Source: Acidobacteriota bacterium (GTDB lineage: Bacteria; Acidobacteriota; Holophagae; Acanthopleuribacterales; Acanthopleuribacteraceae). Taken from it: a stretch of DNA of 64,000 nt. The stretch is from contig JAGQSC010000015.1 in the NCBI GenBank assembly GCA_020439745.1, positions 186,001 through 250,000 of the forward strand, read 5' to 3'. The notes under the pieces are model-generated. The model saw only the letters and a program-made list of their open reading frames with translations, was not told where the DNA came from and did no database searches. Below are positions 30,421 through 38,890 of the stretch, piece after piece. A program made the position numbers and the translations under genes. Each line of letters starts with the position of its first letter. Position 1 is the first letter of the stretch.

Positions 30421-33054
30421 TTAGTACTTAACAATTCTTGGCGTGATGAAGATCAACAACTCTTGGTTCTGAAGTTGTTTGTTATCACTACCAAACAGAT
30501 GCTTGACAATAGGTATCCTGCGCAAGCCTGGAATACCCACTGAAGAATCCTGTTCACTGAGCACAAAGATACCGCCAATCACCGCGGTTCCCCCGTCCTT
30601 CACCAGCACGCGAGTTTCGGCCCGTCTCACATTGATGACGGGGTTACCAAGAACCGTTCTGGTGAAGTCTGCTTCAGACTTATCCACCACCAAATCCATG
30701 ATAATCGTCTTCTCGTTCGTCACCTGCGGTGTTACTTCGAGTTCCAACACGGCATCAATGTAACGCACGGTAATCGTTCCCCGTTGCTCAGTCTGTGTCG
30801 GTATTCTTTGTCCATTCTTAATGACCGCTGTCTTATTGTTTTGAGTGATGACTTTCGGCGCCGATATGATCTGGCCGTTGCCCTCGCTCTCTAACATCTG
30901 TAAAGAAATATCCAATTGGAATGTATTGAGAAAATTCCCGAAACTCAGGCCAATGCCTGAAGGCGATTCGGAAATCACCGGGAAGTTCACGGCGTACCCA
31001 CCGGCGAGACCGCCAGGTGAGTTACGACCAAAGTTTGGGCCACCTACGCCAATACGGTTAGGGAAGGTGACGCCAGTGTCGGTACCTGATTCAGGACTGT
31101 ATTCAGCGTCGAGGCCCCATTGAATACCCAATTCTCGAATAAAACGCTTGGTGGTTTCCACGATTCGCGCTTCAATGGCGACCTGAGGTACCCGCGTATC
31201 CAACCTGCGTATCAAGGTCCGGATGGCCACCATACGCTTGGGAATATCCTCGATAATCAGGGTATTCGTCCGTTCGTCGAAAAGGATGGTCCCTCTCGGC
31301 GAAAGATACTGTTCAATGATCGGCACCACTTCCTTCACCTTGGCATAACTCAAGGGGAAAGTCACCGTTTCGGGCGGAACGCTCAACTCGCGTTCCAGCA
31401 AGAGGGCGCGACGCTGCTCCGCCTCATCCTTGAACTTGGCAGTCGTGGCCACGCGAAGCACGCCATTTTCAAATTCCCAGTCCAGGTTCGCATTTCGCAG
31501 AATGATATCCATTGCCTGGTCCCAGGGAATGTTGCGGAAGCTATAGGTTGCTTTTAGTTTCTGTACCGATGGATCCACATACAAATTGATACCAACCTGG
31601 TCCGCCAAGAAACGCAGTAAATCGACCACGTTGGCGTCTTTGACATCGATTTTCTGGATCTCAAATCCACGATACTTGCCTTGACCGCCATCGATTCGTT
31701 CGTAGCTATCATCCTGCATAGACTCGACTTCATCGAAAAGAGACTGTTGTTGCGGTTCCGCAAAATCTTCCTGCATCGACCTGGCTTCACCGAGACTCAT
31801 TGAATCTGCGATGGCGCGGTCTGTAATTTCAATGGGCTTCACGGAGCCATGCGTTCTTTTCACCGTCTTCATTTGGTCGTAGAACGAGTCAGACGAACCG
31901 AATTCAGCCAATTCCTGGTCAATATCTGAGGCCAGGTCGAAAGCGGGTTTGGGTGTGACTTCCTCAGGTTCCATGGAGGCGGCAGCGATCTCGGGAGTCG
32001 CAGCGATCTCCACCGTCTCGACGGGCACCTCATAGGTTTCCATGGGTCCATCAGAATTCGCCGCTACAGACTCTTCGCCAACCGTGGTTTCCGCGGGAAG
32101 ATCCATCGCCTCCGGCTCCTCGGCAACGATTTCTGCCACTTCAATGACCATCGTTGGGGCTTCTTCGACCGTCTCGTTTCCATTGGATACGTTGGCGTCA
32201 ACGGCAAGCGTAGGCATTCGGCCTATGTCACCGGGTTGTGAAGCGTACCATACTCGAGCTCCGTACTCCGTAGCCTCGAATTGAATGTTCACGCCTTCCA
32301 CTGCCAAGTCCAGCACCATGCGAGCGATGGGCTCTGGGTGCACCTGGAATTGCCGCACGCGGACACCTTCCACGAGCTGTGAAGACACGTTGAGATCGCC
32401 TTCTAAAAGCGAACTGCTGACACCCTTCAGATTCAACGCATAGCGAGGGGGGTTATCCAGACGAAAATCGCTCAGTGCGACGTCACCGCTCACATAGACG
32501 TCTACGAAACCGGACTGATCATCGCCTGTAACCGTCACTTGATGCAATTTTTGCAGACCTTCAACCCCACGAAGTGACTGGGGTTCAACCGCTGCCATTT
32601 CTGTGGACGCCCCTTGTGACTCAGTTTCCATCGGCGTGGCGATCACCATGTCAGTATGGTCGCCGCCCTGTTCGAGAAACAAAACAAGCTGCCCTGGGTC
32701 ACTGTCATACAAGTCATATTGAACGCCAGGCCTAAAAGTAAAATGCACGCTGACGCCACGATGAGAGTCGGGATCCAACGGGACTTGACGCACCTGTTCG
32801 ACCAACTCGACATCCAGTTGATCAAAGTCATACAGACTGATCACGCCCGGGAAGTCCAGGGTCAGAACACCCTCAGCGGGATTGATCGCGAAAAACTGAA
32901 GTTTCTCCGCACCTTCATACTTGATCACGATGGAGGCCTTGTCGCCGTAGGTCATCGTCTTGACTTCGCGAATCGTTACTTCAGCGCTCAAGAAGGCACA
33001 AGCAAGTGCGCAGGCCAACAATCCATTCATCTTCGAAATCTTCTTGCTCCTCAT
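30421..33054 (-). CDS. pilQ: Type IV pilus secretin PilQ
   Basis: 877 residues. A signal peptide (KMNGLLACALACAFLSA) leads to two AMIN domains (about 25-130 and 170-285), which bind peptidoglycan in homologues. A Glu-rich linker covers about 290-430. A short STN/N0-like domain has FEIQKIDVKDANVVDLLRFL and YSFRNIPWDQAMDIILRN, then the N1 domain with TNTLIIEDIPKRMVAIRTLI. The secretin pore covers about 640-875, with VPQVAIEARIVETTKRFIRE and GGTAVIGGIFVLSEQD, ending LLIFITPRIVKY. It forms the outer-membrane channel for the pilus. It is 3 bases after pilP. Confidence 0.95.
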   Translation of the reverse strand: MRSKKISKMNGLLACALACAFLSAEVTIREVKTMTYGDKASIVIKYEGAEKLQFFAINPAEGVLTLDFPGVISLYDFDQLDVELVEQVRQVPLDPDSHRGVSVHFTFRPGVQYDLYDSDPGQLVLFLEQGGDHTDMVIATPMETESQGASTEMAAVEPQSLRGVEGLQKLHQVTVTGDDQSGFVDVYVSGDVALSDFRLDNPPRYALNLKGVSSSLLEGDLNVSSQLVEGVRVRQFQVHPEPIARMVLDLAVEGVNIQFEATEYGARVWYASQPGDIGRMPTLAVDANVSNGNETVEEAPTMVIEVAEIVAEEPEAMDLPAETTVGEESVAANSDGPMETYEVPVETVEIAATPEIAAASMEPEEVTPKPAFDLASDIDQELAEFGSSDSFYDQMKTVKRTHGSVKPIEITDRAIADSMSLGEARSMQEDFAEPQQQSLFDEVESMQDDSYERIDGGQGKYRGFEIQKIDVKDANVVDLLRFLADQVGINLYVDPSVQKLKATYSFRNIPWDQAMDIILRNANLDWEFENGVLRVATTAKFKDEAEQRRALLLERELSVPPETVTFPLSYAKVKEVVPIIEQYLSPRGTILFDERTNTLIIEDIPKRMVAIRTLIRRLDTRVPQVAIEARIVETTKRFIRELGIQWGLDAEYSPESGTDTGVTFPNRIGVGGPNFGRNSPGGLAGGYAVNFPVISESPSGIGLSFGNFLNTFQLDISLQMLESEGNGQIISAPKVITQNNKTAVIKNGQRIPTQTEQRGTITVRYIDAVLELEVTPQVTNEKTIIMDLVVDKSEADFTRTVLGNPVINVRRAETRVLVKDGGTAVIGGIFVLSEQDSSVGIPGLRRIPIVKHLFGSDNKQLQNQELLIFITPRIVKY

Positions 33055-33057
33055 AAC

Positions 33058-33585
33058 TTACTCCTCACCACGGTGAAGTTCCAACAAGATCTCACGGTGG
33101 GCCAACTCTTGTGAATCGTCGTCAATGTACTGTTTAAACAAGACAGTCTTGTCGTCAATGTTGATGAGGTCGCCGTCCTGAAACTTGTCTCCAGTGCGGA
33201 ACCACTTATACTGACCGTTCTCACCACCCACCTCAAAAATGGCCCAATAACCCGTTCTCGCTTCAAGATAGATACCTTTGAGCACGAGTTCGTGAATCAT
33301 TTCTTGAAATCGATTGGGATCGACATCACGAGGTCTGTTCTTACGAGCTTCCTCTTGCTCTTTTGCGATGTCAAACGGCGACTTGAAGGGATCTCGCGGT
33401 TTTTCCTCATTCTCATCCCTGCGTGGACTGTATGTCACACCACCAGTAATAGGCTCTTCAGTGGCTTCGCCTTCGGCAGCCACATCCGTCGCAGGCGGCG
33501 CCTCTTCCGTTTGCGCAGCCGCGGGAAGCACTAAAAAACCGAGCAGCATGAGCCAGATGAACAAGGAAGTTTTCTTAAACATCAT
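33058..33585 (-). CDS. pilP: Pilus assembly protein PilP
   Basis: 175 residues. An N-terminal signal peptide (LFIWLMLLGFLVLPAAAQ) has no lipobox Cys, unlike Pseudomonas PilP, so it is probably a soluble periplasmic protein or uncleaved. Residues ~30-60 are acidic and disordered. The family mark RDPFKSPFD is present near residue 65. The C-terminal HR/beta domain has LVLKGIYLEARTGYWAIFEV and TGDKFQDGDLINI. PilP links the PilNO inner-membrane complex to the PilQ secretin. It follows pilO by 9 bases and precedes pilQ. Confidence 0.85.
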   Translation of the reverse strand: MMFKKTSLFIWLMLLGFLVLPAAAQTEEAPPATDVAAEGEATEEPITGGVTYSPRRDENEEKPRDPFKSPFDIAKEQEEARKNRPRDVDPNRFQEMIHELVLKGIYLEARTGYWAIFEVGGENGQYKWFRTGDKFQDGDLINIDDKTVLFKQYIDDDSQELAHREILLELHRGEE

Positions 33586-33594
33586 TTCCCCCCA

Positions 33595-34224
33595 TCACCG
33601 CTTTCGCTTCTTCTTGGCATTCGGGTCAATACCTTGGCGTTCCATTTTCTTGGCCTCAACCTGCTTCTTGAGCTCTTCTTCGGTCGGCTCTTGGTATGTA
33701 AAGATCGAGAGTAGAAAGGCCGAGTCTAGTGAATACGCAGGGTTTTCCTTGTTTTTTGATACATGCAAACCCTTCACGTTGATGATGCGAGGATAATTGC
33801 TCAACTTGGCGAAAAAATTACCTAAATCGTGGTAGTTTCCGCGCACAAAAATGGTAAATGGGTGCTCGAGAATCACATCGTCGCGAACGGGATTGTTGGC
33901 CGAGAATGTCTCAACTTCCAAGCCATGCTCATTCGCGTATCTGCGGATGTCCTGGAGAAACTTGGGCTTGTTGACTTCGACCGGCAAGATCTTTTTCAAT
34001 CGTTCGAGTTGCGCCTTGAGGTGATTCATCTCCTCTTCAAGCGTGGCTGCATACTTCTGGATCGCTTTTGCTTCTGCTATTTGCAGATCCAGCTCTTGAA
34101 TATCCTTGTTCAGTTTCTCGATCCTGGCATGCGTATCTTTGAAAAACACCAACTCGCCAAGGACAATGACTATCAAAACGATTGCGACCCCGACGCCAAA
34201 CTGCTGAATGCGCGTAAGTTTCAT
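33595..34224 (-). CDS. pilO: Pilus assembly protein PilO
   Basis: 209 residues. One transmembrane helix near residues 9-28 (FGVGVAIVLIVIVLGELVFF), a coiled coil of ~30-85 (IEKLNKDIQELDLQIAEAK to LERLKKILPVEVNKPKFLQD), and a C-terminal ferredoxin-like domain with FTIFVRGNYHDLGNFFAKL and RIINVKGLHV. PilO pairs with PilN in the inner membrane and aligns the pilus machine. The ATG overlaps the pilN stop by 4 bases (ATGA). The C-terminal tail ends with KKKRKR, an unusually basic end. Confidence 0.92.
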   Translation of the reverse strand: MKLTRIQQFGVGVAIVLIVIVLGELVFFKDTHARIEKLNKDIQELDLQIAEAKAIQKYAATLEEEMNHLKAQLERLKKILPVEVNKPKFLQDIRRYANEHGLEVETFSANNPVRDDVILEHPFTIFVRGNYHDLGNFFAKLSNYPRIINVKGLHVSKNKENPAYSLDSAFLLSIFTYQEPTEEELKKQVEAKKMERQGIDPNAKKKRKR

Positions 34225-34910
34225 GGCGATCCCTCCTGGCCCACTTTCTTCTCGGCCGCGGCCTTCTCTCCGCCGCTTGTCGTCTTGAAGAAGATCGTAA
34301 ACAGAAATTCGCCCTGCACATCACCTTTTTCCTGTTCAATGACCGTGTTTAAGGAACCATCGGTGTAGCGAGGAATGGCAAACAATCGATTGGCAAGGGT
34401 ACTGGCTGCATCGATGGTTTTCGAATAGCCCGTGATCTTAAACATATTTGGCGCCCCGGGATTTGATCCGGGGTTAAACACTGCCTGTCCAGGACCCGGC
34501 TTTTCCACCAAACGCTTGTCGTAACCTTGCTCAATCGTGGCTAAATAGATCGAGCTCGGTGTATTGTTGAACACATCTTCCAAGAGCTTTACGGGCCCTT
34601 GTCGTCGGTCACGAAGCTGACTGATCTTCTGGATTTTCTCGTTCAAAAGCTCCTTTTGAACCTCGTAGTCCAGCTGCAAGTCCTTCCACTTCTCAACGGC
34701 TTTGTACTCTTTTTCTTTATTTGTTTTGGTCGTCTGCAATGCCGTTCGTTCGTTATTCAACATCGTTCGGCGGACCATAAAGACGATCAATGCCAGGGCC
34801 ACAAAAGCGATCAAGACAATATTTTCTTGAAGCTCGGAATACTGGGCTGTTGATTTCGCCGCTTTTGGCGCGGACGCCTTGCGTTCTGCAATAAGGTTAA
34901 TGCGAATCAT
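34221..34910 (-). CDS. pilN: Pilus assembly protein PilN
   Basis: 229 residues. The extreme N-terminus MIRINLIAER matches the conserved PilN motif that binds PilM. One transmembrane helix is at about 30-46 (IVLIAFVALALIVFMV), a coiled coil follows (TNKEKEYKAVEKWKDLQLDY), and the C-terminal domain carries LEDVFNNTPSSIYLATIEQG and MFKITGYSKTIDAASTLAN. It forms a heterodimer with PilO. It starts 1 base after the pilM stop. Confidence 0.92.
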   Translation of the reverse strand: MIRINLIAERKASAPKAAKSTAQYSELQENIVLIAFVALALIVFMVRRTMLNNERTALQTTKTNKEKEYKAVEKWKDLQLDYEVQKELLNEKIQKISQLRDRRQGPVKLLEDVFNNTPSSIYLATIEQGYDKRLVEKPGPGQAVFNPGSNPGAPNMFKITGYSKTIDAASTLANRLFAIPRYTDGSLNTVIEQEKGDVQGEFLFTIFFKTTSGGEKAAAEKKVGQEGSP

Positions 34911-34911
34911 G

Positions 34912-35979
34912 TCATTTGTCTCCCGGCTTACGCATGGCCAGACCGACCGCGATAGAACAACTAGCCCTCAAGTCTTGAATGGTTTGAGGATTGAATTGCT
35001 TGTCGCTGATACTGACGTTTTGAAAAGGGTTAAGCATTTCCACGGGTGCTTCAAATCGTTCCGAGAGATAGGTGTCCAGATTCAGGATGCGTGAACCGCC
35101 GCCACTCAGGAAAATGCGGTTGATCCGATCTGCCGAGGTCGTCGCCTTGAAAAAATCAAAGGTTTTCTGAACCTCAACACCTAAATCGCCAGTGACACTT
35201 TTTAGAATGGGTGCGACGCGTTCAAAACTAACACCCGCCGCTGATTCTCCGCGTTTCAACATCTCCGCAGTATCGTAATCAACCCCCAGCTCTTTCTGAA
35301 TCGCATCGGTATAGAGGTTGCCACCGATCGAGATGTCCCGCCAGAAGATGGATGTCCCACCTTGCAGAATATTGATGTTCATGACCGAAGCACCGATATT
35401 GACCAGAGCGGTCACTTGCAACTCCGACAACTCATAATTCTCAGTGAGTGAGTTTTGCAATGCAAACGAATCCACGTCCACGACGACAGGGTTCTTGCCC
35501 GCCTGCTGAACCACACTCACATACTCAGAGACCTTTTCTTTTTTGGCGGCGACCAAGAGAACATCCATGTTCCCGTCACCACGATCCACATCATTGAGTA
35601 TTTGATAGTCTAAATGCACGTCATCAATATCAAATGGGATATAACTCTCTGCTTCCCACATGATCGACTCTGACAGCTCGTCATCGGACATATAAGCCAT
35701 GGTGATCTTTTTAATGATCACGGAGTGCCCCGATACGGCAATAGCTACATCCGACGTTTTGATCTTGCTTTCATTGAAGAGCCGCACAATCGCATCGACC
35801 ACCATGGTCGAGTCCATGATCGATCCGTCGACAATGGCTTCAGGCGACAATGGCGCCACGCCTAAGTTCATCAACTTCCAACTGCGCCCCGTCTTCGAAA
35901 GGGGTTTCAATTCAACAAGCTTGACAGAACTGGAACCGATATCTAACCCCACCAAGCCCTTGGTCTTTCCAAAAAGCAC
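34912..35979 (-). CDS. pilM: Pilus assembly ATPase-like protein PilM
   Basis: 355 residues from a GTG start that has an aaaggggg ribosome binding site upstream. The actin/FtsA-like fold is shown by GLVGLDIGSSSVKLVELKPL near the N-terminus (phosphate 1), TALVNIGASVMNINILQGG (phosphate 2) and IFLSGGGSRILNLDTYLSER (adenosine motif). Internal segments MWEAESYIPFDIDDVHLDYQ and QNSLTENYELSE match PilM. It is the cytoplasmic ring protein that binds the PilN N-terminus. It is the first gene of the pilMNOPQ block; the 354-base upstream region holds several operator-like repeats. Confidence 0.95.
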   Translation of the reverse strand: MLFGKTKGLVGLDIGSSSVKLVELKPLSKTGRSWKLMNLGVAPLSPEAIVDGSIMDSTMVVDAIVRLFNESKIKTSDVAIAVSGHSVIIKKITMAYMSDDELSESIMWEAESYIPFDIDDVHLDYQILNDVDRGDGNMDVLLVAAKKEKVSEYVSVVQQAGKNPVVVDVDSFALQNSLTENYELSELQVTALVNIGASVMNINILQGGTSIFWRDISIGGNLYTDAIQKELGVDYDTAEMLKRGESAAGVSFERVAPILKSVTGDLGVEVQKTFDFFKATTSADRINRIFLSGGGSRILNLDTYLSERFEAPVEMLNPFQNVSISDKQFNPQTIQDLRASCSIAVGLAMRKPGDK

Positions 35980-36057
35980 TTCGGCCCCCTTTCATAGTTT
36001 CAATGGCCTTTACAGTCGATACTGTCCGAATTTTATCTAAAAGCTAACACCTTAATT

Positions 36058-36088
36058 ATTTAATAGTCAAGCGATAAAACTATTAAAT
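36058..36088. promoter_or_regulatory. AT-rich 10-bp inverted repeat upstream of pilM
   Basis: atttaatagt (36058-36067) is repeated in reverse as actattaaat (36079-36088), with an 11-base gap; a nested gcgat/atcgc pair (36071-36075 and 36090-36094) overlaps it. On the minus strand a TTGACT (36070-36065), a possible -35 element of pilM, lies inside it. No good -10 sits 17 bp away. It may be an operator. Confidence 0.4.
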
Positions 36089-36126
36089 GATCGCACAATG
36101 ATAGTTTAATTCGAGGAGATATTTCA

Positions 36127-36148
36127 ACTTTCCCAGGATACTTTCCCA
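36127..36148. repeat. Tandem 9-bp direct repeat in the pilM upstream region
   Basis: actttccca occurs at 36127-36135 and 36140-36148, a 13-base period. Tandem half-sites at a set spacing often mark activator binding. The function is unknown. It sits between the CRP-type palindrome and pilM. Confidence 0.4.
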
Positions 36149-36229
36149 CGCGTAGACTTTGTTTTGCAGACCCATGGGTCAATAAGTGTGGTTGTGCATT
36201 GGCTGATAGCACCGCAATCAGGGGGTTTA

Positions 36230-36245
36230 TGTGATCGAAATCACA
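36230..36245. promoter_or_regulatory. Perfect CRP-type palindrome upstream of pilM
   Basis: TGTGA-tcgaaa-TCACA matches the E. coli CRP consensus half-sites and 6-base spacer exactly; the flanking a and t extend the palindrome to 18 bp. It is about 250 bases upstream of the pilM start and 88 bases past the end of the phosphatase gene. The rest of the 354-base gap shows no gene. A CRP/FNR-family regulator is not in the window. Regulation of pilus genes by CRP-type factors is known elsewhere. Confidence 0.55.
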
Positions 36246-36333
36246 TCGGTGGATTATCGTGATGGCTCATTCGTACACTATCTCATTGTGGAGCAATCAT
36301 ACTAAGGTCAGGCTTGGGGTTTTGCCAGTTTGG

Positions 36334-37119
36334 TTAACGTTCAGAAGGGGCGAATTCACCGACGCGGATAAGTGTCACTGTGATGTTGTCGTCACCGCCT
36401 TTTTCTTTGGCGGCCTCAATGAGTTGATGATTCAAGTCGTCCAACGCGCCTCGTGCTCCGGTTCGGACGATCGCTTCGATCTCGTTGTCAGCCAACATGG
36501 AGTTCAATCCATCTGAGCACAACAACAAGACATCGGTTGCATAAAGATCCATTTCAAGCGTATCAATACGGATGTCCGCACCACTACCCAGAGCTTGGGT
36601 AATCACATTGCGAAACGGGTGATTTCGCGCATGTTCGAGGGTGATAAACCCCTGTTTCAACTGCTCGTTGACCCAACTGTGATCGGAGGTCAGTGGTTTT
36701 AGTTCGTTGTTGCGATACAGGTACGCACGCGAATCGCCCACATGCGCGATACAGCACTTGCCGCGGATAATCAGGGCCGCCACAATGGTCGTACCCATAC
36801 CGCGGCATTCATTGTAGTCTCGAGTCGCTTTGCGAATCTTTTCATTGGCGTTATGAATGGCGAACTTGAGTTTGTTGGCCATCAACGAAATTTTGGGGTC
36901 GTAGTTGTCGGGCCAAGTCCAGCCCTCATCAAATCGAGCGGCTTGGATCACATCTTCAATTTCTTCGACCGCAAGGCGACTGGCAACCTCGCCGGCTGCG
37001 TGCCCGCCCATGCCATCGGCCACCACGAAAAGGCCCATCTCAGAGTTTGAACAAAAATTGTCTTCGTTGATCCGGCGCTTATTGCCGACGTCGGTACTTA
37101 CGAAGGCCTCATAGTTCAC
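36334..37119 (-). CDS. PP2C-type serine/threonine phosphatase
   Basis: 261 residues from a GTG that overlaps the upstream stop (GTGA). All PP2C motifs are seen: STDVGNKRRINEDNF, FVVADGMGGHAAGE (metal Asp), MGTTIVAALI, CIAHVGDSRAYLY, DVLLLCSDGLNSMLAD and the closing GGDDNITVTLIRVG. It needs two metal ions and removes phosphate from Ser/Thr (family knowledge). No Hanks-type kinase is in the window. It is translationally coupled to the J-domain gene. Its 3' end is close to the pilM regulatory region. Confidence 0.93.
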   Translation of the reverse strand: MNYEAFVSTDVGNKRRINEDNFCSNSEMGLFVVADGMGGHAAGEVASRLAVEEIEDVIQAARFDEGWTWPDNYDPKISLMANKLKFAIHNANEKIRKATRDYNECRGMGTTIVAALIIRGKCCIAHVGDSRAYLYRNNELKPLTSDHSWVNEQLKQGFITLEHARNHPFRNVITQALGSGADIRIDTLEMDLYATDVLLLCSDGLNSMLADNEIEAIVRTGARGALDDLNHQLIEAAKEKGGDDNITVTLIRVGEFAPSER

Positions 37120-37781
37120 GAGTTGTCCCCGCGAAAACGATCAAACAATGACGAGAACAAACCACCCTTTTTCCCCGCGTCCGGCGAAACGACAGCTTGC
37201 AGTTCCAGGGCCTCCGGGTCATCAGGCACCAATTCAATAAGACGATCAATCACAGGTCGAGCTCGAACTGTTAAACCGAATTCAAGGAGCGCTCGGCTAT
37301 AGGACTTTAGGTAACGCGCATTGAATGCGTCCAACTCACATGCCCGCTGCAAGCTGTCCAAACCCGACTTTCGCCGTCGTGGCAGTCGGATTTCCGCGAT
37401 ACCCTTGTAATAATGTGCCTCAGCTGTTTCTTTGACAAAAATCGCTCGCGCGAGCAGGTCGGAAGCCAATTCGAATTGTTTTTGATTGTATTTTGCGACG
37501 CCAGCTCGAAGCGCCTGTTGGTACTGTGCTTCCGTATTACTCTCTTCAGCCGCAGCGGATACGCCAACTGGCGTCAATGTCTTGTCGTACTCCTTGCGAA
37601 GGCGTTCGTCTTTCAGCGTGTTATAAGCCTTCACAATGAGCTGATACTCTTTTTCTGCACGCTCCCGTTCTTTGTCTTTGAAGCGATCCGGGTGCATCTT
37701 CCGCGACAATTCGCGAAAGGCATGGTGAATTTCGGATGGGCTGCAATTTCTCGCCACGCCCAATAACTTATAGTGATCCAT
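37116..37781 (-). CDS. J-domain (DnaJ-like) protein with C-terminal TPR-type region
   Basis: 221 residues. The J domain occupies about residues 1-70 (MDHYKLLGVARNCSPSEIHH, then FRELSRKMHPDRFKD with the HPD tripeptide that triggers DnaK). It lacks the Gly/Phe and zinc-finger parts of DnaJ. Residues 85-200 form helical pairs of TPR type (YQQALRAGVAKYNQKQFELA, and EAHYYKGIAEIRLPRRRKSG). The C-terminus ends SLFDRFRGDNS. It probably directs DnaK to a specific client. It overlaps the phosphatase start by 4 bases and sits downstream of the unknown 347-residue gene with a 65-base gap. Confidence 0.85.
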   Translation of the reverse strand: MDHYKLLGVARNCSPSEIHHAFRELSRKMHPDRFKDKERERAEKEYQLIVKAYNTLKDERLRKEYDKTLTPVGVSAAAEESNTEAQYQQALRAGVAKYNQKQFELASDLLARAIFVKETAEAHYYKGIAEIRLPRRRKSGLDSLQRACELDAFNARYLKSYSRALLEFGLTVRARPVIDRLIELVPDDPEALELQAVVSPDAGKKGGLFSSLFDRFRGDNS

Positions 37782-37846
37782 GGACTTCCAGCATGCAGTT
37801 CATTAATTGGAACTCTAACCGTACCACGAGGATTTTGTCAATCGCG

Positions 37847-38890
37847 TCATTTTCCAGTTCGAGCCATGCGTTTTGCCATCTTTCGCAATACTTCAGGAAC
37901 GTTCTTATCCATCTGTAAGAACTTGAGATCGCGCTGAGTCAAGCGAGACAGGAATTTGGTTGTAAAGGCCAAAGGCGTCCTGGGGTTGCGCACCAAATTG
38001 TGAATGATTTTATAGTTCTTGGTCCATTCACGATTTAAGGCGATTAAGCGCAAGACGTCCGTTTGAACGTTTCGCAAGTTTGAGTAAAACTCAACTTCAG
38101 CCTCTGTAATTCTGGGCGACCGAATCGCAGCCGAGCAAACCAACTTGTTGGCGTCCCGAATGAGAATGCCACGCACTTCTCTATTCCCTTTGATGGCTGC
38201 TTGAACTTTCTGAGGCACCGACATGCGCGCAATCTGCTTCAACACGTTATGGCTGTCGTCCTCATCGCCTTTGATGTCTTGAATGAAGTCTTTTGACGAA
38301 AGCTTTTCATGCCCAAAAACAGCCACGAATTCCTTCGCTTCTTGCAGCGCCTGGCGCTCTACTTCTTCGATGGGAATGTCTTCAAGTTCTTCAGCAGGAG
38401 ATACCAGATCTTTTAGTAGTAAGCGTTCATAATCATCGAGTTTCTGCTTTTGGTTAATGGACAAGTGAGGGTTGTTGCGCAATGCATCAACAATTTCGGG
38501 TTCCTCAAGGATCTTGACCTGGTTGTTCACCACGAGGTCGAGAAATTCAGCTTCTACAGACGGGGCAACGTCTCGAAGTGTTTCTGCCCTTGTTTGATGA
38601 TTGAGCAGGGCAACAGCCTTGGCCGGCCCAGGCAGCGGGACTCGGTGCAGGTAGAAATCCAAAACATCCGGATCGCATGCCTTGTCTTCCAGAAACGTCT
38701 TGAACGCAGCTTCTGGCATGGTCTCCAAGGTTGAAAGTGCATCGGCAAAGAGGACATCGCGTTGTTTGACAATCAGGCAGATGGCCACAAACAGCTCTTC
38801 AGGTGGGACGGGCAAGAACCCGCGCACCAGTGCCTCACATGCATGATCAGGCAGTTCCCCTGCCCTAATTCGATCGACTACTGTTTCCAT
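37847..38890 (-). CDS. Conserved-looking protein of unknown function, helical
   Basis: 347 residues, no signal peptide or membrane segment. It is almost entirely helical, with HEAT-like turns: an acidic centre around IPIEEVERQALQEAKEFVAV, then a C-terminal repeat section where KLVCSAAIRSPRITEAEVEF, LRNVQTDVLRLIALN and IIHNLVRNPRTPLAFTTKFL recur like pairs of helices. The end is basic (MAKRMARTGK). I do not recognise the family. Its start overlaps the end of the RodZ-like gene by 26 bases, so the two are co-translated. The best guess is a protein-binding scaffold. Confidence 0.7.
   Translation of the reverse strand: METVVDRIRAGELPDHACEALVRGFLPVPPEELFVAICLIVKQRDVLFADALSTLETMPEAAFKTFLEDKACDPDVLDFYLHRVPLPGPAKAVALLNHQTRAETLRDVAPSVEAEFLDLVVNNQVKILEEPEIVDALRNNPHLSINQKQKLDDYERLLLKDLVSPAEELEDIPIEEVERQALQEAKEFVAVFGHEKLSSKDFIQDIKGDEDDSHNVLKQIARMSVPQKVQAAIKGNREVRGILIRDANKLVCSAAIRSPRITEAEVEFYSNLRNVQTDVLRLIALNREWTKNYKIIHNLVRNPRTPLAFTTKFLSRLTQRDLKFLQMDKNVPEVLRKMAKRMARTGK

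Noticed and set aside
35980-36333. A c-di-GMP (GEMM) riboswitch before pilM
   Set aside because: A loosely similar run of bases was seen on the minus strand but the conserved loops and pairing pattern could not be matched.
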